From Deinococcus cellulosilyticus NBRC 106333 = KACC 11606 (GTDB taxonomy: Bacteria > Deinococcota > Deinococci > Deinococcales > Deinococcaceae), in NCBI RefSeq assembly GCF_007990775.1, contig NZ_BJXB01000001.1, positions 447,065 through 511,064 of the forward strand: DNA of 64,000 bases, written 5' to 3'. The notes below the pieces were generated by a model that ran no database searches, was not told where the DNA came from, and worked only from the letters and a program-made list of their open reading frames with translations. Shown one piece after another: positions 42,038-50,121 of the stretch. The position numbers and the translations under genes are program-made. Each line of letters begins with the position of its first letter. Position 1 is the stretch's first letter.

Positions 42038-42270
42038 CCTTGGAGGACCTGCAGGAGGATCTGAGTGCCCTGAAGGTCACCATGATGTCCAGTGTGAGCA
42101 CCCTGGATGAGCGGACCCAGCAGATGCAGAAGACCCTGGAGATGGTGGCCCAGCGTCCCCAGCCGGGTGTACCCATGTGGGTGATTCTGGTGATGGCAGT
42201 GCCCAGCACCCTTTTGGCATTAGGGGTTTTGATCCTTGCTCTGGTACAGGTATTCAGCGGCTTGAAGTAG
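42034..42270 (+). CDS. Small phage protein with coiled coil and membrane segment (78 aa)
   Basis: N-terminal coiled coil (LEDLQEDLSALKVTMMSSVS; RTQQMQKTLEMVAQ) followed by one membrane helix (MWVILVMAVPSTLLALGVLILAL). In lysis blocks such proteins can be spanin- or holin-like. The ATG overlaps the previous stop. Family not firmly recognised. Confidence 0.55.
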   Translation: MTLEDLQEDLSALKVTMMSSVSTLDERTQQMQKTLEMVAQRPQPGVPMWVILVMAVPSTLLALGVLILALVQVFSGLK

Positions 42271-42319
42271 GTGACAACCCCAAGGCAACCCCACGCCAAC
42301 CGTAAGCGGTTTAGCGTAA

Positions 42320-43780
42320 ATGCCAGATCCTGGTATGCAAACTGAACTGCTTCACATCATTTCTATCCCCAGGCTATTCGATTCCACCCTGGTGCAAACC
42401 ACCAAGGCTGGAGAACTGGCTTTGCTGGACATGCTCTGCCAGCTTCAGACCTTGCCTGATCCCTGTCCTGTTGCTCTGGCACGAATTGGTTGGCTCTTAT
42501 TCCAACTGGACCGAAATGGCGAAGCCCGTGCCGTACTGGAAAAAACACCTGGGATGCTTGCTAAGGGTTACCTGGCACGTGTCCTGCTGGAATGCACTCC
42601 CACTGTGGCCCAGAAAGAAATGTTCCTGGAGTGGATGAAGAACGTTGTGCGGTCCGTGGACACTGGCCCGGACCTGGAGGGGTGCTGCCATCTGGATTTT
42701 GCCTGTGCCATCATGCTGACCACCCTCCAGCGACCCGAAGAGGCCGCCAAATACCTGACTTCTGCAGAGCACTATGCAGAGCTGACTGGACTGAACACCG
42801 TTCTGGCAAACGCCAAATTCCAGCAGGCCAGGGCTCTGTTCTTCCAGAACTCCTGGCACCAGGCAGCCCAGAAGTTCAGTCAGGCTGCAGGCATCAAGAA
42901 TGCCAGTGCTTTTCTGACGGCAGCCAGTGAACGCATGTTGTTCTGGAGCCTGGTGCTGGGTGGCACAGCCGTCCCGGTGGATGCACCTGCGAACGTGAAA
43001 ATGGCCCACGCTGCCCTCTGGGGTCAACAACTCCCAGGAGAGATCAGCAACCTTGAGATCCGGGACGTGGCGTGTGCGTGGGTTGCCTGCAGGAATCTGC
43101 TGGATTACTCAACAGCCAAATTCCCTGTTCACCGTGGCCCTCGCATTTTGAAAAACCAGAACACCCTGCTACAGGAACTTTTGAAGGTCGAACCCAACCC
43201 CACATCTCCCAACCCTGCCAGAGACAGGCTGGTGCTGCCCCTCAGACTGCTTGGATTGGCTTTGGTTGGGGACTCCAGAACTCTGGATGCAGCTCAGCAG
43301 TTGCAGGATCTGACCTTTGAAGAGGATGTGCTGAAGTGCATCAGGACCTTTGCTCTGATCCAGTCATCAGTCTGGTCCAGAACCATTCTTTTCTCTTCCC
43401 TGGACATCTCCGCCCTGCTGGAAACCTGGACTGTGTGCACGTTTGACCAGCGTTCCCTGCTTGAATTTTTCGTGGCGGAATTCTGCCCTTCTGTGCCCTT
43501 CATTTTGGAAGGACACCTGCACATCTCACCCCGCAAAGATAAACCTACAGCGGTGATGGGATCAGAAGGGGTTTTCCTCTCTGGAATGCCCATCACTTAT
43601 CCTCTGGCTCCCCTCAAGCGATATCTGGCAGGACTACACACGACAAACGACATCAAGAAGCTTGAGGAGAACACCATCAAAACTGCATACCGCCTTCACT
43701 TTGAGGACCTTGCCAAACCTGTTCAGAAAAGGGTTTTCCAAGCAATTTCAGAGATGGTGGAGCTGTCAAATGTACGCTAA
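42320..43780 (+). CDS. TPR-like repeat protein, candidate peptide receptor (486 aa)
   Basis: The N-terminal two thirds are helical repeats of TPR type: ALARIGWLLFQLDRNGEARA and later NAKFQQARALFFQNSWHQAA have the small/large residue pattern of TPR hairpins. I see no clear N-terminal helix-turn-helix; the last 90 residues are a separate, basic domain. Nine bases after its stop starts a 50-aa secreted peptide gene, the arrangement of Rap-Phr and AimR-AimP systems. No ribosome binding site is obvious. Similarity to a known receptor family is not claimed; the call rests on repeats and context. Confidence 0.6.
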   Translation: MPDPGMQTELLHIISIPRLFDSTLVQTTKAGELALLDMLCQLQTLPDPCPVALARIGWLLFQLDRNGEARAVLEKTPGMLAKGYLARVLLECTPTVAQKEMFLEWMKNVVRSVDTGPDLEGCCHLDFACAIMLTTLQRPEEAAKYLTSAEHYAELTGLNTVLANAKFQQARALFFQNSWHQAAQKFSQAAGIKNASAFLTAASERMLFWSLVLGGTAVPVDAPANVKMAHAALWGQQLPGEISNLEIRDVACAWVACRNLLDYSTAKFPVHRGPRILKNQNTLLQELLKVEPNPTSPNPARDRLVLPLRLLGLALVGDSRTLDAAQQLQDLTFEEDVLKCIRTFALIQSSVWSRTILFSSLDISALLETWTVCTFDQRSLLEFFVAEFCPSVPFILEGHLHISPRKDKPTAVMGSEGVFLSGMPITYPLAPLKRYLAGLHTTNDIKKLEENTIKTAYRLHFEDLAKPVQKRVFQAISEMVELSNVR

Positions 43781-43788
43781 CCTGTGGT

Positions 43789-43941
43789 ATGGAAAAGTCC
43801 AAAAAATCCCTTCTTATCGGTTTCGTCGTTAGCGTCGGCCTTCTCGTCAGCTGTGCCCAGGTAGCCGCTGTTCCGGCTTCACCCTCTGGCACCAAAGTCA
43901 CCCCTCTACAGTGGCCCTACGAACAGTGCAGCAAGTGCTGA
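43789..43941 (+). CDS. 50-aa secreted peptide precursor next to the TPR gene
   Basis: A short frame, ATG 43789 to TGA 43941. It encodes a basic start (MEKSKKS), a hydrophobic core (LLIGFVVSVGLLVS), a lipobox-like LVSC or an AXA-type signal cleavage after QVAA, and a 23-residue tail ending QWPYEQCSKC. It is the layout of exported signalling pro-peptides whose C-terminus is the active part. It follows the TPR gene by eight bases; translation is probably coupled, since no strong ribosome binding site precedes it. An alternative reading is a small lipoprotein such as an outer spanin, but no inner spanin is nearby. Confidence 0.5.
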   Translation: MEKSKKSLLIGFVVSVGLLVSCAQVAAVPASPSGTKVTPLQWPYEQCSKC

Positions 43942-43986
43942 TTTTTTTTGCCCCTGCATCGTTACATTTTTAGTCACTTTTCCCCC

Positions 43987-44023
43987 TTGGCGTGAGCGAA
44001 TCTGAAAATTTCGCTCACGCCAA
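43987..44023. repeat. Perfect 14-bp inverted repeat after the peptide gene
   Basis: TTGGCGTGAGCGAA (43987-44000) and TTCGCTCACGCCAA (44010-44023) pair perfectly around a 9-base loop. No T run follows, so it is a poor intrinsic terminator in either direction; a T/C-rich run precedes it. The rest of the gap 43942-44175 holds a TAGAAT box (44075-44080) with a weak -35 and nothing else that I can support. Confidence 0.65.
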
Positions 44024-44175
44024 TAGGCTGTTTCCCTACCCATTTTGGGGATGGTTCCAAAAGAAACCGTGTTCTAGAATGGGTTTTCAAGGGTTCAAAA
44101 AAACTCCCACACATTCCAAGGACCGTCTGCGACAACTGACCTGGATATGGTGGGAGGAACCCGCTGGGAGTTCAT

Positions 44176-44433
44176 ATGAATAATACTATGTGTCTTTCGT
44201 TACAGGAAATCGTGCACACTAAACCCATTCCAGTGCAAACTTCTTTGCTTGACGCACTGGCACACATGCGTGTCACTCCAGCATTTGAGCAGTTGCCTGA
44301 AATGCCTCATGACCTGGCCGAAGAAGTCTTGCAGGCACTGGTGACGGTCTACAAGTTGGGGCTGCAGGATGGACCTCAGAGCCTAGGGTCTCTGGCTCAA
44401 GTGGAGATGTCCACTCCCGCAACGAATTTATAG
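44176..44433 (+). CDS. Small phage protein overlapping box (c), 85 aa
   Basis: A mostly helical soluble protein (LLDALAHMRVTPAFEQ; DLAEEVLQALVTVYKLGL). GGGAG lies six bases before the ATG at 44176. Its last codons run through box (c), so the 3' end is also promoter DNA. It sits between the TPR-peptide pair and the terminase block. Family unknown. Confidence 0.5.
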   Translation: MNNTMCLSLQEIVHTKPIPVQTSLLDALAHMRVTPAFEQLPEMPHDLAEEVLQALVTVYKLGLQDGPQSLGSLAQVEMSTPATNL

Positions 44434-44442
44434 GGGTACGAT
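44401..44442 (+). promoter_or_regulatory. Phage box promoter (c)
   Basis: GTGGAGATGTCCAC (44401-44414), the most symmetric GATG form, 22 bases, then TACGAT (44437-44442). It drives the terminase-portal-head block. A terminator-like hairpin lies in its leader at 44475-44494. Confidence 0.75.
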
Positions 44443-44472
44443 AAGCACAATTAGAACTGCGTTCCACACGCA

Positions 44473-44502
44473 AGGACCACCCGGACGGGTGGTCTTTTTC
44501 TT
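44473..44502 (+). terminator. Terminator-like leader hairpin (c)
   Basis: GACCACCCG (44475-44483) and CGGGTGGTC (44486-44494) form a perfect 9-bp stem with a 2-base spacer (effective loop larger by fraying), followed by TTTTTCTTT. The ribosome binding site GGGAG of the small terminase gene comes directly after it. Confidence 0.8.
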
Positions 44503-44512
44503 TGGGAGACAG

Positions 44513-45067
44513 ATGGCTGAAAACAGCACACCAACCGGACTCCTCTCCAGAAAATGCAAAGTCTGCATGTCCCCCCTTCAGGAAGACATCGACATGATGC
44601 TGATTGGAGAGACCCGACATGAAGATGGCAACCCCTGGACTTACGGTGAAATCGTGGACTGGTGTCTGTACCGGGGTCTGGAACTCAGTGTGGCTTCCCT
44701 TTCCAGGCACAGGTCCAATCACCTGATGCCCAGTGTCCAGGCAAGCATTGAAGTCGAGAGGCAAATGGAAGCCATCAGTAAGGCAACCGGGAAAAAACTA
44801 AGCATCCACTCTGCTTTGATGAACAGCATTGTGATGAAGGTCCTCCGGCTCCTGGATGACACCGACCTGTCCCGCGATGACATTGCCCTGGACAAAGCCC
44901 TGAGGGTGGCAGTTCAGGCCAGCCGGGTTGCCATGAACCTGCAGAAAACCGAACACGAATTCAGCAAGGAAGCAGCCCAGGAAGTCAGCAAAGGACTCCG
45001 CTCCAGGGGCATCCCTGAAGATGTCATCAATCAAATTGAAGAAGAAGTGCTGGGGCTCAGGCGATGA
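44513..45067 (+). CDS. Small terminase subunit (Mu gp27-like)
   Basis: A 184-aa DNA-packaging protein by position and form: an N-terminal zinc-like region (CKVCMSPLQEDIDMML), a helix-turn-helix-type part (WTYGEIVDWCLYRGLELSVA, SLSRHRSNHL) and a long helical C-terminus. It directly precedes and overlaps the large terminase gene. In Mu-like phages this place is taken by gp27 (DUF3486). ATG 44513 has GGGAG upstream. Confidence 0.75.
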   Translation: MAENSTPTGLLSRKCKVCMSPLQEDIDMMLIGETRHEDGNPWTYGEIVDWCLYRGLELSVASLSRHRSNHLMPSVQASIEVERQMEAISKATGKKLSIHSALMNSIVMKVLRLLDDTDLSRDDIALDKALRVAVQASRVAMNLQKTEHEFSKEAAQEVSKGLRSRGIPEDVINQIEEEVLGLRR

Positions 45068-46452
45068 GCAGGAAACCCCAGAAAACTTCCTTCTTTCTGC
45101 CTTACCAGCAAGACTGGCTGAAAGACACCAGCAGGCTCAAGATCGCAGAGAAGTCCCGGCGTGTTGGTTGGACTTACGTTCAGGCTTACGAGGACGTGCG
45201 GGACGCTGCCAAAGATGGTGGCATGGATGTCTATTTTTCCTCCGCTGACATCAGTGCAGCCAGAGAGTACATCCGGTATGTCGAGATGTGGTCCAGGGTC
45301 CTGCACATCGCAGCTGAAAGTCTGGGTGAGATCGTCTTTGACAGCGAAGATGACATCAAAGCCCTGTGCGTGGAATACTCCAACGGGCACCGCATTTATG
45401 CCCTCTCCAGCAACCCCAAAGGCTTCCGCTCCAAAGGTGGCAAGGTGGTGCTGGATGAGTTTGCTTTCCACGAGCAGCCAGACGAAATGTGGAAGGCCGC
45501 TTCTCCTGCCATCCTCTGGGGTTACCCCATCCGGGTTTTCTCTTCCCACAACGGCAAAGACAGCCGCTTCTACCGCATGGTGGAAGAAGCACGGGAAGGC
45601 AAAGGTGGCTGGTCCCTGCACACCTGCACCATCCAGAGGGCCATTGATGACGGCCTGGTCGAAAAGGTCAAGAAGCTGGACCGTCCGGCCACCGAAGAAG
45701 AGAAAGCCCAGTTCCTGCAGGAATGCCAGGACATTGCAGGAGACCCTGAAACCTTCGAGCAGGAGTTCATGTGTAACCCCCTGGACGGCAAAACCTCCTG
45801 GATCACCTACAGCATGATCCAGCTGTGTGAAGACAAAACCCTGCCCCTGCCCATCGTGATCAAAGGTGAAGACATCCACCACATTCCCCTGGACGAGTAC
45901 ACCCCTTACCTGAACATCCCACCCGGCACCTACTTCCTGGGCCAGGACGTGGGTCGCAAAAAAGACCTGACCGTCTACTGGCTGTTTGAGAAAATTGGCA
46001 ACACCTACTTCACCCGGTACATCATTGAGCTGCACACCGTGAAGTACCGCTACCAGTTCAAGTGGCTGTCCTTCCTGCTGCCCCATGTGTTCCGTGCCTG
46101 CCTGGATGCAGGGGGAATCGGGTCTCAACTGGCAGAAGACGCCCAAGAGGACTTCGGGACCTTCAAGGTGGAAGCCGTCACCTTCAACAACACCATCAAA
46201 GAAGACATGGCAATCACCACCCTGAGGTCTTTTCAGGACCTGTCGATCCGGTTGCCTTCTTCTGAAGTGGTTCGCCGGGACATCACCAAAATCAAGAAAA
46301 CCACCACCACAAGCGGCAATGCCCGTTTTGAGGGTGAACGAGACAAGGACGGACACGCGGACCGGTTCTGGGCCATGGCCCTGGGGCTCAGGGCAGCCAA
46401 GGGCTCCCAGATCTACTACCAGTCCAGCCGTCGCAAGAGCAGCCGGAGGTAA
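45064..46452 (+). CDS. Large terminase subunit (Mu gp28-like)
   Basis: A 462-aa packaging ATPase/nuclease. Walker A variant EKSRRVGWTYVQAYE, Walker B GGKVVLDEFAFHE, coupling VFSSHNG, and nuclease residues in FLGQDVGRKKDLTVYWL, CLDAGGIGSQ and DGHADRFWAMAL. It cuts and pumps DNA in headful packaging. GGTGGAAA-like repeats are absent. Overlaps the small subunit by four bases. Confidence 0.92.
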   Translation: MSRKPQKTSFFLPYQQDWLKDTSRLKIAEKSRRVGWTYVQAYEDVRDAAKDGGMDVYFSSADISAAREYIRYVEMWSRVLHIAAESLGEIVFDSEDDIKALCVEYSNGHRIYALSSNPKGFRSKGGKVVLDEFAFHEQPDEMWKAASPAILWGYPIRVFSSHNGKDSRFYRMVEEAREGKGGWSLHTCTIQRAIDDGLVEKVKKLDRPATEEEKAQFLQECQDIAGDPETFEQEFMCNPLDGKTSWITYSMIQLCEDKTLPLPIVIKGEDIHHIPLDEYTPYLNIPPGTYFLGQDVGRKKDLTVYWLFEKIGNTYFTRYIIELHTVKYRYQFKWLSFLLPHVFRACLDAGGIGSQLAEDAQEDFGTFKVEAVTFNNTIKEDMAITTLRSFQDLSIRLPSSEVVRRDITKIKKTTTTSGNARFEGERDKDGHADRFWAMALGLRAAKGSQIYYQSSRRKSSRR

Positions 46453-46455
46453 GCC

Positions 46456-47961
46456 ATGAGCAAGAAACCCCAGATCATCACCTTTGACGAACCCAGCGTT
46501 CGCAGTTTCACCGAATGGACCCCTCCGATGGTCCGCCAGGCTCTGGCTGCCATGTTCATGGGCAATTGGTCCAGGGCAGGGCTCCTGATTGACGCCCTGC
46601 TGGGCTATGGCCGCATCCAATCGGTGCTGGGCGTCCGGTCCCGTGCCCTGCAAGCCCTTGATGTGGAGTTTGAAGGGGCAGGGAAAACGGTCCTCAAGCA
46701 CCTGGAAGCGGACCTGTGGGGCTTCTTTCCAGAGGACACCCTGCAGGAGCTGCAGATCTACGGCTGGAGTGCTGGAGCCGTGCTGGTGGAATTCGAGTGG
46801 ACCAGCAAGGATGGCCGCTGGATTCCAGTCATCAAGACCTGGCACCCATCCCTGCAGCGGTTCGATCCCCTGCTGAAACAGTGGTATGTCCGGCAACAGT
46901 CCGGAATTGAGATCCCAGTCCAGCCGGGTGATGGCAAGTGGGCACTCTTCAGTCCCGGTGGACGCCGGAGACCCTGGACCGGAGCCCTGGTGAGATCCCT
47001 GGCCCTTCCTTTCCTGGCAGCCCAGTTCAGCGTTTCAGACTGGAGCACCTTCAATGAGGTGCACGGGAACCCCATGCGGGTGGGCATCGGGGCCAGTTCC
47101 GCCCCTGAGCGGGACAGCATGGCCGATGACCTCTCTGCCCTGGCTGGGGACACCAGCATTGCCCTGCCCCCTGGGTATGACGTGAAACTTCTGGAGGCCA
47201 CGGCCCGAAGTTGGAGCAGCTTCCAGGACCAGATCTCCTGGGCGAACATCGAGATTGCCATCACGGTGCTGGGCCAGAACCTCACCACAGAAGTCACCAG
47301 TGGGAGCTTTGCTGCTGCCCAGGTGCACAACCTGATCCGTGGGGACATCGTAGACGCGGACGGGGAGTACATGAGCACTTGGCTGCACCAGCAGGTCCTG
47401 CCCTGGTGGGTGATGTACAACTTTGGGGCAGGCACACCCGTGCCCTGGGCCAGATGGGACACCACCCCTCCAGCCGATGAAAAGACCGTGGCGGAAGCCC
47501 AGAAGACCAAGGCAGAGGCGATGGGAGCACTCGCAGATGCCGTAGGGAAACTCAGGGCTGCAGGGATGAACCCAGATGTGGATGCATTGCTGGAACAGGC
47601 AGGCATCCCTGTCACCCAGCCTGCTGTCGATCCGGCCACTCCAGATCCTGTCACAGAACCACCTGCCAAAGGGAAGGCCACGGGTCGTCTGATGGCCCTG
47701 ATGGGCACAGAGCTGTCTCCAGTCCATCGAGGGCAACTCTACACGGATCACCTGATTGGACAGGCTTTAAAAGCCGCTGGAGAAGACACGGTGCTTGCCG
47801 TGCTCTCTGCCCTGGAGGACACCAGCGATTTTGGAGATTTCCAGACCCGATTAGGCATGATCGCAGCAGCCGCAAGACCGGGTGAGCACGCGGAGATTCT
47901 GGAAGCTGCACAACTGGCTGCCCATCTCGCCGGACGCCTGGCCGTGATCGAGGATGCCTGA
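46456..47961 (+). CDS. Portal protein (DUF935, Mu gp29-like)
   Basis: A 501-aa protein of the DUF935 portal family: VLGVRSRALQALDVEFEG, SAGAVLVEFEWT, RSLALPFLAAQFSVSDWSTF, GNPMRVGIGASSAPERDSMA and ITVLGQNLTTEV. It forms the ring through which DNA enters the head. The C-terminal 100 residues are helical. The stop codon overlaps the gpF-like gene start by one base. Confidence 0.93.
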   Translation: MSKKPQIITFDEPSVRSFTEWTPPMVRQALAAMFMGNWSRAGLLIDALLGYGRIQSVLGVRSRALQALDVEFEGAGKTVLKHLEADLWGFFPEDTLQELQIYGWSAGAVLVEFEWTSKDGRWIPVIKTWHPSLQRFDPLLKQWYVRQQSGIEIPVQPGDGKWALFSPGGRRRPWTGALVRSLALPFLAAQFSVSDWSTFNEVHGNPMRVGIGASSAPERDSMADDLSALAGDTSIALPPGYDVKLLEATARSWSSFQDQISWANIEIAITVLGQNLTTEVTSGSFAAAQVHNLIRGDIVDADGEYMSTWLHQQVLPWWVMYNFGAGTPVPWARWDTTPPADEKTVAEAQKTKAEAMGALADAVGKLRAAGMNPDVDALLEQAGIPVTQPAVDPATPDPVTEPPAKGKATGRLMALMGTELSPVHRGQLYTDHLIGQALKAAGEDTVLAVLSALEDTSDFGDFQTRLGMIAAAARPGEHAEILEAAQLAAHLAGRLAVIEDA

Positions 47962-49064
47962 TGACCTGGGACCCTTTTGAGCAGGCACCCCATGACGCCA
48001 TCAATTGGTTCAGGGACAGGGTTCCGGTCACCGTTTCGGAGTGGAGCACCCTGTCCCAGGATGCCAGACGCAAGGCTTTTTTCATCTCCGGGACCAGTCA
48101 GCTGGACCTGATCGGGGACGTGCACAAGAGCCTGCTGAAGGCACTTGAAGAAGGGAAGTCCTTTGCTGAGTGGAAAAAGGAAATGAAACCCAGGCTGGAA
48201 GCGGCCTGGAAAGCTTCTGGTCAGGGTCCCACCACCACGGCCCAGATCAACAATCGCATGGGGACCATCTTTCAAAACAACATTCAGTCTGCATATCAGG
48301 CCGGACGTTTCAGGCAGATGACCGACCCGGATGTCCTGAAAGAGCGTCCCATATGGGTGTTCGTTGCGATCAGGGATGACCGGACTTCAGACATCTGCAG
48401 GAGACTGAACGGCACGACCCTGCCCCATGATGATCCGTTCTGGATCAAAAATCATCCTCCGAGGCACCCCAGGTGCAGGTCCAGCATTCGTGCCATCCCT
48501 GCAGGAGATGCCCAGTTGAAAGCCGCCCCTGCTGGAGTGGAGGCCAGCCCTGGGTGGGGCACCATGCCGAAAGCGGGAGAATGGGCCAATGAGATTGGAA
48601 AGGGTGTGGCCCAGGGTGCTGCAGCAAGCACCTGGACCCCAGCCTGGAACGGCAATGCCCCAACTGCAGTCAAAGGGTATGGGTTGCCTGCCCAGTTGCC
48701 TGCCCGTCCGCTGCCCAGAAACCCTCAGGCTACACCAGCAACACGTCAAATAGTGTCGGACCCACTGGACACTGTGCTGATCTACAATCCTGAGATTGCC
48801 CCACTTCCTGCAGGGGTGACGGGTGAGGTCCTGCAGGAGACCCTGGAGAACCCAGCAGAGATCTGGCTGATGCCCATGCAGAGCAGCAAAGGGACGCTAG
48901 TCTACAGACAGCGGCACATCTCCAGCTACCAGGATGGGGACGAAACCCTGCTGGTGGTCGTGGAGAGCCATCGGGGAGTGGTGATCAGCATCCACGTCCT
49001 GCCAGAAGAAAAGGCTGGAGAAGTCAGGCAGGGCTTTTTGAGATTCTCCAATATTTCAGCTTAG
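47961..49064 (+). CDS. Mu F-like head morphogenesis protein with C-terminal nuclease-like domain
   Basis: A 367-aa protein. Residues about 1-175 are the Mu F-like minor head domain (FFISGTSQLDLIGDVHKSLL; FQNNIQSAYQAGRFRQM; DDRTSDICRRLNGTTLPHDD; HPPRHPRCRSSI). A linker is followed by a C-terminal 90-residue domain (ENPAEIWLMPMQSSKGTLVY; DETLLVVVESHRGVVISIHV) with the pattern of the phage BECR/RelE-Barnase-like nuclease domains often fused to this protein. The portal gene overlaps it by one base; it ends face to face with the antisense nuclease-like gene. Confidence 0.85.
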   Translation: MTWDPFEQAPHDAINWFRDRVPVTVSEWSTLSQDARRKAFFISGTSQLDLIGDVHKSLLKALEEGKSFAEWKKEMKPRLEAAWKASGQGPTTTAQINNRMGTIFQNNIQSAYQAGRFRQMTDPDVLKERPIWVFVAIRDDRTSDICRRLNGTTLPHDDPFWIKNHPPRHPRCRSSIRAIPAGDAQLKAAPAGVEASPGWGTMPKAGEWANEIGKGVAQGAAASTWTPAWNGNAPTAVKGYGLPAQLPARPLPRNPQATPATRQIVSDPLDTVLIYNPEIAPLPAGVTGEVLQETLENPAEIWLMPMQSSKGTLVYRQRHISSYQDGDETLLVVVESHRGVVISIHVLPEEKAGEVRQGFLRFSNISA

Positions 49065-49985
49065 TCTTTTAATATCATTATTCAATAGATCATCAACTTG
49101 TTTTTCTCGTTTCTTTGCGGCATCGTTTCCCGGTGCTCTTAAGTGGAATTTGTAGTATTCTTCTAAAAATGCGATTTGCTTAATACTTTCTGTCGATACA
49201 ACTGCTAAAAGACTATCGATTTCGCCTATTCTTTCATTGATATAATTCTCTAGAAATCTTACATTAACTACATCGACTATAATGGGATTGTCCGTTTTGT
49301 TTGATCCATTCCAAAGTAATTTTGCTGTGTTGACCTCAGTAGCTATCATGGTGTCCAAGGTATCATCATAAGTTGCCCTAAACAAGTTTCCTTCCACAAC
49401 TATAAGAGGAACGGATATAGTTGAAACAATGGGATAGGATTTTTCATTCCGAATTCTATCAAACAACTCTTTCCTCAACAAAGTGTTACCACAAACTGAT
49501 TGCACTGAATTGTAAGAGTTATCTTTGCCACTGTTTGTCATGGATGTAATACCAAATCCTGTTGGGAATGTAAATAAACGAGAACGTTTAAAGTCATAAG
49601 TTTCCAGGCAGTTTCTTAAAGCTCTAGCCGCAAGAATATTGGCAGAGATATATCTAAAGTGGTAGCTCTCCGAGAATACATAATCTTCACTATCAAAAAT
49701 AATCCAAGGTTTTTCGGAGATATTCTTACACTCTATAATGTATTCAAAGCAAACAGAAAATTCTTCTAGGAGAACTTTATTTGCAATTACATCAATCTCT
49801 CTTGCATTCCCATTATCACTAATATGTATCCCCTGTTGAGTAGCGAGGCCACATTTTTTTAATATTCGAGCTGTTTTAAATTCGAGTGGATAGCCTTGAC
49901 TATTTATCCATGTATTAACTGAATCATGTACGGTTTTCTGCTCTCGAATTTTTTCCGACCTCTTTCCACCGATATCTTCATCCAT
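49056..49985 (-). CDS. AT-rich antisense cargo gene: PD-(D/E)XK nuclease-like protein
   Basis: A 309-aa protein encoded against the late operon in strongly AT-rich DNA, unlike all neighbours, a sign of recent transfer. It has the restriction-nuclease core: E35 (GYPLEFKTARIL), D65 (REIDVIA) and E85-x-K87 (EYIIECKN), in the order of Mrr-like PD-(D/E)XK enzymes. The rest is helical and unknown. ATG 49985 lies six bases after TAAAAT, so it has its own leaderless promoter. A lysogen-expressed defence or exclusion function is plausible. It ends nine bases inside the gpF-like gene. Confidence 0.7.
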   Translation of the reverse strand: MDEDIGGKRSEKIREQKTVHDSVNTWINSQGYPLEFKTARILKKCGLATQQGIHISDNGNAREIDVIANKVLLEEFSVCFEYIIECKNISEKPWIIFDSEDYVFSESYHFRYISANILAARALRNCLETYDFKRSRLFTFPTGFGITSMTNSGKDNSYNSVQSVCGNTLLRKELFDRIRNEKSYPIVSTISVPLIVVEGNLFRATYDDTLDTMIATEVNTAKLLWNGSNKTDNPIIVDVVNVRFLENYINERIGEIDSLLAVVSTESIKQIAFLEEYYKFHLRAPGNDAAKKREKQVDDLLNNDIKRLS

Positions 49986-49991
49986 GCACAA

Positions 49992-49997
49992 ATTTTA
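49992..49997 (-). promoter_or_regulatory. -10 box of the antisense nuclease-like gene
   Basis: Leftward TAAAAT, six bases before ATG 49985. The -35 side of this promoter (about 50015-50020) is next to phage box (d) at 50023-50036, so the protein that binds the box would interfere with it. Confidence 0.55.
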
Positions 49998-50022
49998 CCG
50001 GATTTACTGGTGGACGGACTAA

Positions 50023-50063
50023 ATGGATATCTCCAAGAACATCCCCAAAAATTTCTGTACCCT
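50023..50063 (+). promoter_or_regulatory. Phage box promoter (d)
   Basis: ATGGATATCTCCAA (50023-50036), 21 bases, TACCCT (50058-50063). It drives the protease-capsid-tail block and restores late transcription after the antisense insertion. The leader has a hairpin at 50086-50103. Confidence 0.75.
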
Positions 50064-50083
50064 GAGCATAGTTGTTCCATCCC

Positions 50084-50110
50084 AGACCACCCGCGAGGGT
50101 GGTTTTTTCG
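50084..50110 (+). terminator. Terminator-like leader hairpin (d)
   Basis: ACCACCC (50086-50092), loop GCGA, GGGTGGT (50097-50103), then TTTTTCGTT. It lies between promoter (d) and the AGGAG of the protease gene, as in leaders (b), (c) and (e). Confidence 0.75.
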
Positions 50111-50121
50111 TTAGGAGACAC

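Noticed and set aside
43992..44183. 63-codon rightward frame starting within the perfect inverted repeat
   Set aside because: Starts inside the hairpin arm without ribosome binding site, has an unusual composition, and overlaps the better supported gene start at 44176.
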